A stretch of DNA of 38,870 nucleotides, taken from contig PLTX01000017.1 of NCBI GenBank assembly GCA_003164675.1, positions 1-38,870 on the forward strand, in the 5' to 3' direction. This document shows, one piece after another, positions 1-9,679 of this stretch (within the stretch, counting starts at the first letter, position 1; each line of letters begins with the position of its first letter). A program made the position numbers and the translations under genes. The stretch is from Verrucomicrobiota bacterium (GTDB lineage: Bacteria; Verrucomicrobiota; Verrucomicrobiia; Palsa-1439). Under the pieces are notes generated by a model. It saw only the letters and a list, made by a program, of their open reading frames with translations. It was not told where the DNA came from and made no database searches.

Positions 1-2215
1 TCATGGTGATGATGCCCTTGCCGCCACGGCTCTGGACGCGGTATTCGTCGAACGGGGTGCGTTTGCCAATACCGTGTTCGCCAGCGACGAGGAGCGTGGC
101 TTGGGGATCGACAATCTCAACGCCGACAACGAAGTCGCCTTTCTCGGGCCGAATGCCCCAAACACCGACAGCGCTGCGGCCCATGTCGCGGGCGTCTTCT
201 TCGTGGAAGCGAATGCTCATGCCGTCCTTGGTGACAAGGACAAGCTCGTTGTTGCCGTTGGTGAGCTTGACGCCGATGAGGCGGTCACCCTGTTCGATGG
301 TGATGCCGATGATGCCGCCTTTGCGAACGTTGGCGTAGGCGCTCAACACGGTTTTCTTGACGATGCCCGCGCGCGTGGCCATCACCACAAAGTCCTTGTC
401 GGAGAATTCTTTGATGCGGATCAGCGCCGCGACTTTTTCCTCGGGCCGAAGCTGGAGGAAATTGGCGATGGACTTGCCCTTCGACGCGCGGCCCATTTCA
501 GGAAGTTCGTACACCTTCTCGACGTAGACACGGCCAGTGTCCGTGAAGAACATGATATTGTCGTGCGTGGAGCAGGTGAAGAGATGCTCGATGAAATCCT
601 CTTCGCGTTGTTCCATGCCGATCACGCCCTTGCCGCCACGACGTTGCGAACGGTAAGCGCTGACGGCGGTACGCTTGATGTAGCCCTGATGGGAGATCGT
701 GACGATGCAGGCTTCGTTGGCGATGAGGTCTTCGATATTGATCTCGCCCTCGTCGGCCACAATGTCGGTGCGGCGCGCATCGCCGTACTTCTCTTTGACT
801 TCGAGCAACTCGGCTTTCACAACACTCATGAGCTTCTTTTCGCTCGCGAGAAGGCTCCTGAGGTACTCGATGCGTTTGATCAGTTCGAGGTACTCCTCCT
901 CGATCTTGTCGCGTTCAAGACCCGTCAACTGGTAGAGGCGCATCTCGAGGATGGCGTTGCATTGAAGTTCGGACAGCTTGAATTTGTCCATCAACTTCTT
1001 CTTCGCATCCTCGCGATCGTCGGCGTTTCGGATGATCTTGACCACGGCATCAATGTTATCGAGGGCGATGCGGAAGCCTTCGAGGATGTGGGCGCGCTCT
1101 TCGGCCTTCTGTAACTCAAACTTCGTGCGCCGGGTGATGACTTCCTTGCGGTGCGCAATATAGCACTCCAGCATCTGCTTGATGTTCATCGTGCGCGGCC
1201 GGCCGTGGTCGATCGCCAGCATGATGACCCCGAAAGTGTCTTCGAGCTGCGTGTGCTTGTAGAGGTTGTTGATGACAACCTTCGGAATGGCGTCACGCTT
1301 CAATTCGATCACCACGCGGATGCCGTCTTTGTTCGACTCGTCCCGGATATCGCTGATGTCGTCGAGTTTCTTCTCATTGACGAGTTCCGCCATGCGTTCG
1401 ATCAGCGTGGCCTTGTTGACGTTGTACGGGACCTCCGAGATGATCAGGCGTTCCTTGCCGCCTTTGACTTCCTCGATGCCGATGCGGCCGCGCATCTTGA
1501 GGCTGCCACGACCAGTGAGTAGGTAATCCTTGATGCCCTGCTTGCCGCAGATCATGCCACCCGTCGGGAAGTCGGCGCCTTTGATAAACTTCGCAACGTC
1601 TTTGACGTCAGTCTCCGGATCGTCAATCAACGCGCAACAGGCGTCGATAACTTCGGAAAGATTGTGCGGAGGGATATTCGTGGCCATACCGACCGCAATT
1701 CCCGTGCTGCCGTTGATGAGCAGATTCGGAATGCGCGCCGGCAAGACGACGGGTTCCTTTTCTTTTTCGTCGAAATTGGGCTGGAAATCGACCGTATCCT
1801 TGTCGAGGTCGGCGAGTAATTCCTCGGCGATTTCGAGAAGACGACACTCTGTGTAGCGGTAGGCGGCGGCCGGATCACCATCGATGGAGCCGAAGTTGCC
1901 CTGGCCATCAATGAGTGGGTAGCGCATGGCAAAATCCTGCGCCATGCGCACGAGCGTGTCGTAGACGCTGGTATCGCCATGGGGGTGGTATTTGCCGAGG
2001 ACTTCGCCGACGACCTTGGCGCATTTCGAGTATGAACGGTTGTGCAACAGGCCAAGTTCACGCATCGCATACAGGACACGGCGATTCGACGGCTTCAGGC
2101 CGTCGCGGACATCTGGCAGCGCCCGCCCGACGATGACCGACATCGAGTAGTCGATGTACGCCTGCTCCATCTGCTTGCTGATGTTGACCAGTGTCACGGG
2201 ATACTTGTCTTGCAT
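1..2215 (-). CDS. gyrA: DNA gyrase subunit A, 3' end cut by window edge
   Basis: This is the DNA cleavage and rejoining subunit of gyrase, which introduces negative supercoils with GyrB. The start is the ATG at 2213-2215, preceded by an AGGAG about 10 nt upstream. Reading the reverse strand gives MQDKYPVTLVNISKQMEQAY, then the winged-helix motif HPHGDTSVYDTLVRMAQ and the catalytic tyrosine in YRYTE at residue 121. The quinolone-determining position is Thr82-Ser83, where E. coli has Ser83-Ala84. The GyrA box QRRGGKG is present in the C-terminal beta-pinwheel, which identifies GyrA rather than ParC. The visible part is about 738 residues and still open at base 1, so most but not all of the pinwheel is here. 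It lies last in a gyrB-HEPN-gyrA block, 47 nt after the HEPN gene. Identity is certain. Confidence 0.98.
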   Translation of the reverse strand, partial: MQDKYPVTLVNISKQMEQAYIDYSMSVIVGRALPDVRDGLKPSNRRVLYAMRELGLLHNRSYSKCAKVVGEVLGKYHPHGDTSVYDTLVRMAQDFAMRYPLIDGQGNFGSIDGDPAAAYRYTECRLLEIAEELLADLDKDTVDFQPNFDEKEKEPVVLPARIPNLLINGSTGIAVGMATNIPPHNLSEVIDACCALIDDPETDVKDVAKFIKGADFPTGGMICGKQGIKDYLLTGRGSLKMRGRIGIEEVKGGKERLIISEVPYNVNKATLIERMAELVNEKKLDDISDIRDESNKDGIRVVIELKRDAIPKVVINNLYKHTQLEDTFGVIMLAIDHGRPRTMNIKQMLECYIAHRKEVITRRTKFELQKAEERAHILEGFRIALDNIDAVVKIIRNADDREDAKKKLMDKFKLSELQCNAILEMRLYQLTGLERDKIEEEYLELIKRIEYLRSLLASEKKLMSVVKAELLEVKEKYGDARRTDIVADEGEINIEDLIANEACIVTISHQGYIKRTAVSAYRSQRRGGKGVIGMEQREEDFIEHLFTCSTHDNIMFFTDTGRVYVEKVYELPEMGRASKGKSIANFLQLRPEEKVAALIRIKEFSDKDFVVMATRAGIVKKTVLSAYANVRKGGIIGITIEQGDRLIGVKLTNGNNELVLVTKDGMSIRFHEEDARDMGRSAVGVWGIRPEKGDFVVGVEIVDPQATLLVAGEHGIGKRTPFDEYRVQSRGGKGIITM

Positions 2216-2262
2216 AATCTGTCAGGCTCCTATCAGCACAACCATTATCAATAGATCTGCGG

Positions 2263-2655
2263 CTATCGCTTCCCCAAGAACAGCTTCGTTGTTGTTAAAA
2301 AACTCTCAGCATCAGCCAGCAATTCTTTCATCCGATTACAATCGGGCGGTGCGTGCGAACCGAGATCGGCATCCTGATGCAACTGCGTCGCTTGCTTGAA
2401 CCGTTCGCCAATCTCACGGGGGATCAGGCTTGTCCTTATGAATTCCCGATGAAACTTCGCGGCTACATTCCCATCGCGTGACGGCCCAAACTCCTTTGTC
2501 GCCAACAGTGCGCAGGCGCAATAGAACATTGTGAAATACACGCGATCCATCGCGCCCCGGCACGTCTTTTGGCCGATCAGCGCGCGGGCCTCCCTCAGGC
2601 TTTCGTTGGCCTGCGTGAGCCGCAAATTGATCAAGTCTTGAGCCTCGGGCGTCAC
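2263..2655 (-). CDS. HEPN-domain protein (UPF0332-like) between gyrB and gyrA
   Basis: A 130-residue all-helical protein with the pattern of UPF0332/HEPN proteins: an N-terminal helix (LRLTQANESLREARALI), a central YFTMFYCACALLATKE helix, and a C-terminal LHQDADL segment where relatives usually have an L-R-x-x-x-D-Y motif. The canonical HEPN RNase motif Rx4-6H is not clear, since the nearest pair is R-x7-H, so nuclease activity is doubtful. The start is GTG at 2655, only 8 nt beyond the gyrB stop, with no good ribosome-binding site, which suggests translational coupling to gyrB. HEPN proteins are often paired with a MNT nucleotidyltransferase as toxin-antitoxin; no such partner is encoded here. 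The function is unknown, and its position inside the gyrase operon is the striking point. Confidence 0.85.
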   Translation of the reverse strand: MTPEAQDLINLRLTQANESLREARALIGQKTCRGAMDRVYFTMFYCACALLATKEFGPSRDGNVAAKFHREFIRTSLIPREIGERFKQATQLHQDADLGSHAPPDCNRMKELLADAESFLTTTKLFLGKR

Positions 2656-2663
2656 GGCGCGAT

Positions 2664-5480
<2,817 letters not shown>

Positions 5481-5491
5481 CTAAAGATTAC

Positions 5492-5911
5492 ATGAAGGCA
5501 TCGGTCAAAAGCGATTATGCGTGTCGGGCGGTGGAGGCTTTGGCGCTTCATCATCCGAGCGTGCGACCGCTGCGGATTGAGGAAATTGCGTCGAGTGAGG
5601 CGATCCCGGCGAACTATCTCGTGCAAATCCTGATCGAGTTGAAGAGCAAGGGACTCATCCAGAGCCGGCGGGGAAAGGCGGGTGGGTACGCGCTGGCCAA
5701 GGCCCCGCGTGAGATTACGGTTGGGGACGTTCTCCGGGCGGTGCAGGGGGATGTGCTGGAGATGCCATTGCTGAGGGAATCACGATGTCCGGAGGAGATC
5801 AAGCGCGCGTGGCGGCGGATCAAGGAGGCCGCCGAACGCGCGGCGGACGACGTGACCTTCGAGCAGCTATGCACAGAGGCAAAAAGTCGCCCCGAGATGT
5901 ACTACATCTAG
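5492..5911 (+). CDS. Rrf2-family transcriptional regulator
   Basis: A 139-residue winged-helix DNA-binding protein of the Rrf2 family (relatives IscR, NsrR, CymR). The N-terminus MKASVKSDYACRAVEALA, the wing GLIQSRRGKAGGYALAKAP and the phrase ITVGDVLRAVQGD are typical. The Fe-S members carry three closely spaced cysteines after this point. Here only one lies in that region (LRESRCPEE, about residue 98) and a lone Cys follows in EQLCTEA, so a [2Fe-2S] cluster is unlikely and it more resembles the cluster-free CymR type. CymR represses cysteine/sulfur genes in Firmicutes, and this gene stands directly ahead of a sulfur-assimilation operon, so a sulfur-responsive role is a reasonable inference, not shown. 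The ribosome-binding site is weak. Confidence 0.9.
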   Translation: MKASVKSDYACRAVEALALHHPSVRPLRIEEIASSEAIPANYLVQILIELKSKGLIQSRRGKAGGYALAKAPREITVGDVLRAVQGDVLEMPLLRESRCPEEIKRAWRRIKEAAERAADDVTFEQLCTEAKSRPEMYYI

Positions 5912-5977
5912 GACATTGACAGGCATTTGTTCTTTGATATAGTCCCTCCGCAGTTCCGCCATGGGCGGAACGGCAAA

Positions 5978-6108
5978 CTCATCAAGAGCGGTCGAGGGAC
6001 TGGCCCGTAGAAACCGCGGCAACCGTTTGGTCACCAGAGGGTGGCTGGAGACAAGGTGCCAATTCCAGCTCCGAGGCCCGGCGCGAGTCGGGAGCGGGGG
6101 AAGATGAG
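5978..6108 (+). promoter_or_regulatory. SAM-I (S-box) riboswitch aptamer
   Basis: All hallmark blocks of the SAM-I aptamer appear in order. P1 is formed by CTCATC (5978-5983) pairing with GATGAG (6103-6108). Between them lie the conserved AAGAG, GAGGGACTGGCCC, GAAACCGCGGCAACC and AAGGTGCCAATTCC. S-adenosylmethionine binding stabilises P1. The downstream GAAGAG (6109-6114) can pair with CTCTTC (6135-6140) of the terminator stem, giving a plausible antiterminator that is released when SAM is bound. SAM-I riboswitches normally switch off methionine, cysteine or SAM genes. Here the element precedes a threonine-synthase-like gene and the sulfate-assimilation genes. The identification rests on motif order and pairings read by eye and is strong. 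Confidence 0.93.
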
Positions 6109-6133
6109 GAAGAGCAATCGGGTTGTTTGGATG

Positions 6134-6181
6134 CCTCTTCATCGTCGCCCGCCATCGGGGATGCTGAAGAGGTTGTTTTTT
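6134..6181 (+). terminator. Rho-independent terminator, expression platform of the SAM riboswitch
   Basis: A perfect 8-bp stem, CCTCTTCA (6134-6141) with TGAAGAGG (6165-6172), continues with further partial inner pairing and is followed by TTGTTTTTT. It lies 25 nt after the aptamer and about 50 nt before the first gene, as expected for transcription attenuation. It also rules out a translation start upstream of it for the next gene. Confidence 0.9.
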
Positions 6182-6231
6182 GTGCCGCTTGGCGCGGTGG
6201 CCGCCACTTGGTGAAGAAAGCGAGATGGGAT

Positions 6232-7479
6232 GTGAAGGCAAAACATGGATTCTTCACCAGTTTAAAGTGTCGCGAGTGTGGACGGCATTACCCGAAGGAA
6301 GCGCTGCATGTGTGTGAGTTCTGCTTTGGGCCGCTGGAAGTGGATTACGATTACGGCCTGATCAAGACCGTGTTGACGCGCGCCAAGATTGCCTCGCGGC
6401 CCACGAACATGTGGCGGTACCGCGAGCTGCTTCCGATCGAGGGCGAGCCGACGGTGGGTTTCCAGGTTGGCTTCACACCACTGGTCAGGGCGAATCGCCT
6501 TGCCAAGCGGCTGGGCCTGCGTGAAGTTTGGATCAAGAACGACACGGTCAACTATCCGACGTTGTCATTCAAAGACCGGGTGGTCAGCGTGGCATTGTCG
6601 CGGGCGAGGGAATTGGGGTTCGAGATCGTCGCGTGCGCGTCGACGGGCAACCTGGCGAACTCCGTGGCCGCGAACGCCGCGAGTGGCGGCTTGAGAAGCT
6701 ACGTGTTCATTCCCGCGGATCTGGAAACGGGCAAGGTACTCGGCTCGCTCGTGTACGGGACAAACGTCATCGGCATCCGCGGCACGTACGACGAAGTCAA
6801 CCGTCTGTGCAGCGAGATTGCCGGGAAGTACGGCTGGGCGTTTGTGAATGTGAACATCCGGCCCTACTACGCCGAAGGCTCGAAAGCCATGGGCTACGAG
6901 ATCATCGAGCAACTGGGCTGGCGTTTGCCGGACCACGTGGTGGTGCCCATGGCGGGGGGCTCGCTCATCACGAAAATCCACAAGTCCTTCAAAGAGTTTG
7001 TGAAACTGGGCCTGGTGGACGAGCATCGATATTCCATTCATGGCGCACAGGCCGAAGGGTGCGCGCCGATTGTGAACGCGATGAAAGCCGGCGCGGAGAT
7101 CATCAAGCCGGTGAGCAAACCGCAAACGATCGTGAAATCGCTGGCCATTGGCAACCCGGCGGATGGGTTTTACGCGATCCAGACGATGAAACAGACGGGC
7201 GGCTGGGCGGAGAATCCGAACGACGAGGACGTCGTGGCGGGAATCCGGTTGCTGGCGGAGACGGAAGGTGTTTTTGCGGAGACCGCGGGCGGCACGACCG
7301 TCGCGGCGGCCCAACGGTTGGTGAATGCGGGCCGAATCAAGCCGAGCGAATCGGTAGTGTTGTGCATTACGGGCCATGGGCTGAAGACGCAGGAAGCAGT
7401 GGCCAATAGATGCGGTGAGGCGCGGGTCATCGGGCCGCATCTGCACGAGTTCTTGGCCTTGTTGGACAGGAAGAATTGA
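6232..7479 (+). CDS. Threonine-synthase-like PLP enzyme, candidate homocysteine synthase component
   Basis: A 415-residue fold-type II PLP enzyme of the threonine synthase family. The start is the GTG at 6232, because any earlier in-frame start lies in the riboswitch terminator. An N-terminal rubredoxin-like zinc ribbon (LKCRECGRHYP...HVCEFCFGPL) precedes the catalytic domain. The PLP lysine sits in PTLSFKDRVV, where ordinary threonine synthases typically read PTGSFKDRG, so the active-site neighbourhood is altered. Family enzymes use O-phosphohomoserine. The gene is first in an operon with a CysO-like carrier (22 nt gap), a NIL protein and the cysHDNC genes, under a SAM riboswitch. I infer that it may replace the phosphate of O-phosphohomoserine with carrier-bound sulfur to give homocysteine. 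Plain threonine synthase remains the conservative alternative. Confidence 0.9.
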   Translation: MKAKHGFFTSLKCRECGRHYPKEALHVCEFCFGPLEVDYDYGLIKTVLTRAKIASRPTNMWRYRELLPIEGEPTVGFQVGFTPLVRANRLAKRLGLREVWIKNDTVNYPTLSFKDRVVSVALSRARELGFEIVACASTGNLANSVAANAASGGLRSYVFIPADLETGKVLGSLVYGTNVIGIRGTYDEVNRLCSEIAGKYGWAFVNVNIRPYYAEGSKAMGYEIIEQLGWRLPDHVVVPMAGGSLITKIHKSFKEFVKLGLVDEHRYSIHGAQAEGCAPIVNAMKAGAEIIKPVSKPQTIVKSLAIGNPADGFYAIQTMKQTGGWAENPNDEDVVAGIRLLAETEGVFAETAGGTTVAAAQRLVNAGRIKPSESVVLCITGHGLKTQEAVANRCGEARVIGPHLHEFLALLDRKN

Positions 7480-7501
7480 TCAGGATGAAGGAGAAACGAC
7501 C

Positions 7502-7777
7502 ATGCCGATAAATGTGCGGATTCCGACGCCGTTGCGGAAGTTGACGAAGGACAAGGACGTCGTGCAAGCTTCGGGCGCGACGATTCAGGACATCATTGAC
7601 AGCTTGGAGAAGCAGTACCCGGGGTTGAAGGAGCGGATTTGTGATGAGCGCGGCGAACTGCGCCGGTTTGTGAACGTGTATTTGAACGACGAGGACATCC
7701 GATTTGCCCAGGGCAAGGGCACGCCGGTGAAAGATGGGGACGAGATTTCCGTGATACCGGCAATTGCTGGTGGCTGA
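7502..7777 (+). CDS. CysO-like ThiS/MoaD family sulfur carrier protein
   Basis: A 91-residue beta-grasp (ubiquitin-like) protein ending exactly in Ala-Gly-Gly, the tail that is adenylated and converted to a thiocarboxylate in sulfur carriers. It strongly resembles Mycobacterium tuberculosis CysO as I remember that sequence: similar N-terminal strand (VRIPTPLR), RRFVNVYLNDEDIRF in the middle, and a DGDEISVIPAIAGG end. The ATG at 7502 has a good AAGGAGA ribosome-binding site. CysO delivers sulfur to the PLP enzyme CysM; here the neighbouring PLP enzyme is of the threonine synthase family instead. No E1-like activating enzyme or JAB-type protease is encoded nearby; both would have to be supplied from elsewhere. 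The family call is secure; the partner is inference. Confidence 0.93.
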   Translation: MPINVRIPTPLRKLTKDKDVVQASGATIQDIIDSLEKQYPGLKERICDERGELRRFVNVYLNDEDIRFAQGKGTPVKDGDEISVIPAIAGG

Positions 7778-7801
7778 ACCAAGGTCGCGATCAAGGACAA
7801 C

Positions 7802-8077
7802 ATGGCAAGAACGACAAGAGCCGCAAAGACGGCGAAGGAGACCAAACGTCTCTGGCTGACCTATCCGAAAAAGGTCATCCAGCAGCCGGCCATTTATGAA
7901 CTGGGCCACAGATTCAAAGTGGTGACCAACATACGTCAGGCCAGCGTGACGGAAGAAGTCGGGATCGTCTCGCTGGAGCTGCTCGGCGCCCGCGATGAGA
8001 TCAAGAAGGCCATCAAATGGCTGGAAGGTCTCGGCATCAAGGTCGAGCCGGTCGAGATCAACGTGATTGAGGGGTAG
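7802..8077 (+). CDS. NIL-domain protein
   Basis: A 91-residue protein consisting of a basic N-terminal tail followed by one NIL domain. The hallmark phrases are KRLWLTYPKKVIQQPAIYELG, FKVVTNIRQASVTEEVGIVSLELLG and EIKKAIKWLEGLGIKVEPVE. NIL domains occur at the C-terminus of MetN methionine-transport ATPases, where they bind methionine, and in NIL-ferredoxin proteins implicated in homocysteine synthesis in methanogens. It starts 24 nt after the carrier gene and ends 9 nt before cysH, so it is clearly in the operon. A sensing or sulfur-transfer role in methionine/homocysteine formation is inferred from family and context. Confidence 0.9.
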   Translation: MARTTRAAKTAKETKRLWLTYPKKVIQQPAIYELGHRFKVVTNIRQASVTEEVGIVSLELLGARDEIKKAIKWLEGLGIKVEPVEINVIEG

Positions 8078-8086
8078 GGAGCGGAC

Positions 8087-8809
8087 GTGAAGTTCACAGC
8101 GGAGGAGATTCAGAATCTGGCGGCGGAGTTCGAGGATCAGGCTCCGCGCGAGATTCTTCAGTGGGCGGCGGACAATTTCGGGCCGCGCGTCGCCATTTCT
8201 TCCGCGTTTGGACCCGAAGGGCTGGTAGTGATCGACATCGCGATGCGAAAGGTCTCACCGCGCCTCCCGGTGTTCACCATCGATACAGGTTTCTTCTTCA
8301 AGGAGACGGTGGAACTGATTCACAGGATCGAGCAGGAATACGGGATTGCGGTCGAGCGGCTGCACCCCGAGTTGACGCCCGAGCAGCAGGCGGAGAAATA
8401 CGGAGCCGAGTTGTACAAACGCGAGCCGGACAAATGCTGTTACATGCGCAAAGTGCTTCCGCTCCAGGAAAAGCTGCCCGAGTTGGACGGGTTGGTCACG
8501 GGATTGCGCCGCAGTCAGGGCAATAGCCGCAAGGGTGCGAAGATCCTGCAATTGCAAGAGACGCCGACGGGCCACCGCTATCTCAAGATCAATCCGCTGG
8601 CGGCGTGGACCAAGGAAGAGGTCTGGTGGTACATCATCAGCCACCAACTTCATTACAACCCGCTTCACGACCATGGCTATCCGAGCATCGGTTGCTGGCC
8701 GGAGTGCTGCACGCGCCCGGTGGAGGACGGAGAGGGCGAGCGCGCGGGTCGCTGGGCGGGATCGGACAAGAAGGAGTGCGGCTTGCACACGTTCGCCGCG
8801 AACATTTGA
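8087..8809 (+). CDS. cysH: APS/PAPS reductase with variant cluster motif
   Basis: This cytoplasmic enzyme reduces adenylyl sulfate (or PAPS) to sulfite. The start is a GTG nine nt after the NIL gene. The 240 residues show the PP-loop-like AISSAFGPEG, then IDTGFFF, the Cys117-Cys118 pair and the catalytic-type cysteine in KKECGLH (Cys231), the pattern of [4Fe-4S] APS reductases. The second cluster motif is unusual: Cys203-Trp-Pro-Glu-Cys207-Cys208 instead of the expected C-x-x-C. APS is therefore the likelier substrate, although the operon also encodes an APS kinase domain. It is followed by a REP-like repeat before cysD. Confidence 0.93.
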   Translation: MKFTAEEIQNLAAEFEDQAPREILQWAADNFGPRVAISSAFGPEGLVVIDIAMRKVSPRLPVFTIDTGFFFKETVELIHRIEQEYGIAVERLHPELTPEQQAEKYGAELYKREPDKCCYMRKVLPLQEKLPELDGLVTGLRRSQGNSRKGAKILQLQETPTGHRYLKINPLAAWTKEEVWWYIISHQLHYNPLHDHGYPSIGCWPECCTRPVEDGEGERAGRWAGSDKKECGLHTFAANI

Positions 8810-8811
8810 GA

Positions 8812-8872
8812 TTGTAGCCGCGAAGCGTCTTCGCGGCGCGGGGCAGACCGCGAATGAGATTCGCGGCTACAA
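8812..8872 (+). repeat. REP-like palindromic repeat between cysH and cysD
   Basis: Outer arms TTGTAGCCGCGAA (8812-8824) and TTCGCGGCTACAA (8860-8872) are exact inverted repeats of 13 bp. Within them two smaller hairpins can form instead: CCGCGAAG-CGT-CTTCGCGG (8818-8836) and CCGCGAA-TGAGA-TTCGCGG (8848-8866). The element fills almost the whole cysH-cysD gap. The sequence type resembles dispersed intergenic repeats I associate with Verrucomicrobiota genomes. It could attenuate or stabilise the 3' end of the upstream mRNA, or be a simple mobile REP/MITE. Confidence 0.85.
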
Positions 8873-8878
8873 ACACAT

Positions 8879-9679
8879 ATGGATCATCTCGACAAACTGG
8901 AGAACCAGAGCATTTTCATCATCCGCGAGGCGTTCAACAAGATTGAGCGGCTGGCCATGCTGTGGAGTGTGGGCAAGGATTCGCAAACGATCCTGTGGCT
9001 GGCGCGCAAGGCGTTTTTCGGCCACGTGCCATTCCCGTGCGTGTTCATGGAGACAGGTTTCGACATGCCCGAGTTGGTGGAGCTGCGCGATCGATTGACA
9101 AGGGAATGGAAGCTAAATCTCGTGATCGCGCGCAACGACGAGGCGCTGGCTCAGGGCATGAACCACACGCGCGGCCGGGTCAATTGCTGCTCGGCGTTGC
9201 TGAAGGAGAACCTCAAGAAGATTGTTGACCGCGAGAGGTACGGCGGGCTGATCGTCGGCGTGCGACGCGACGAAGATCCCACGCGGGCGAAGGAGCGTTA
9301 TTTCTCGCCGCGCGACAAGAACATGGAGTGGAATGTCGAAGACCAGCCGCCGGAACTGTGGGACCAGTTCAACACAGACCTGGCGGGCGGCACGCATCTG
9401 CGTGTCCATCCGTTGTTGCACTGGACGGAGATGAATGTTTGGGAGTATGCCGAGCGCGAAAAGATTCCCAACGTGTCGCTGTATTTCGCCAGGAACGGGA
9501 AACGTTATCGGAGTCTTGGGTGTGTGCCATGCACTTTCGCGATTGACTCCAACGCGGACACTTACGAGAAGATTCGCGAAGAATTGCGCACGACCAAGCG
9601 CAGCGAGCGCAGCGTTCGGGCCCAGGACCAGGAAAGCGAAGATGCGTTTGAGAAATTGCGACGGGATGGGTACATGTGA
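8879..9679 (+). CDS. cysD: Sulfate adenylyltransferase subunit 2
   Basis: The small, catalytic subunit of ATP sulfurylase, which makes APS from ATP and sulfate in a complex with the GTPase CysN. The 266 residues carry the PP-loop [18 protein letters not shown], the region [20 protein letters not shown] and the C-terminal [11 protein letters not shown]. It is shorter than E. coli CysD (302). The ATG at 8879 immediately follows the REP-like repeat and lacks an obvious ribosome-binding site. The stop overlaps the next start (GTGA at 9676-9679), indicating translational coupling to cysNC. Confidence 0.96.
   Translation: MDHLDKLENQSIFIIREAFNKIERLAMLWSVGKDSQTILWLARKAFFGHVPFPCVFMETGFDMPELVELRDRLTREWKLNLVIARNDEALAQGMNHTRGRVNCCSALLKENLKKIVDRERYGGLIVGVRRDEDPTRAKERYFSPRDKNMEWNVEDQPPELWDQFNTDLAGGTHLRVHPLLHWTEMNVWEYAEREKIPNVSLYFARNGKRYRSLGCVPCTFAIDSNADTYEKIREELRTTKRSERSVRAQDQESEDAFEKLRRDGYM

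Noticed and set aside
74..1522. Plus-strand frames opposite gyrA.
   Set aside because: The minus strand encodes a continuous, unmistakable GyrA; the plus frames are compositional artefacts.
2263..2655. Calling the HEPN gene a toxin of a complete toxin-antitoxin pair.
   Set aside because: No nucleotidyltransferase or other antitoxin frame is adjacent, and the RNase motif is not clear.
6127..6231. A longer threonine-synthase start at 6127.
   Set aside because: That stretch forms the riboswitch terminator, and the extra residues have no similarity to the family; GTG 6232 fits better.
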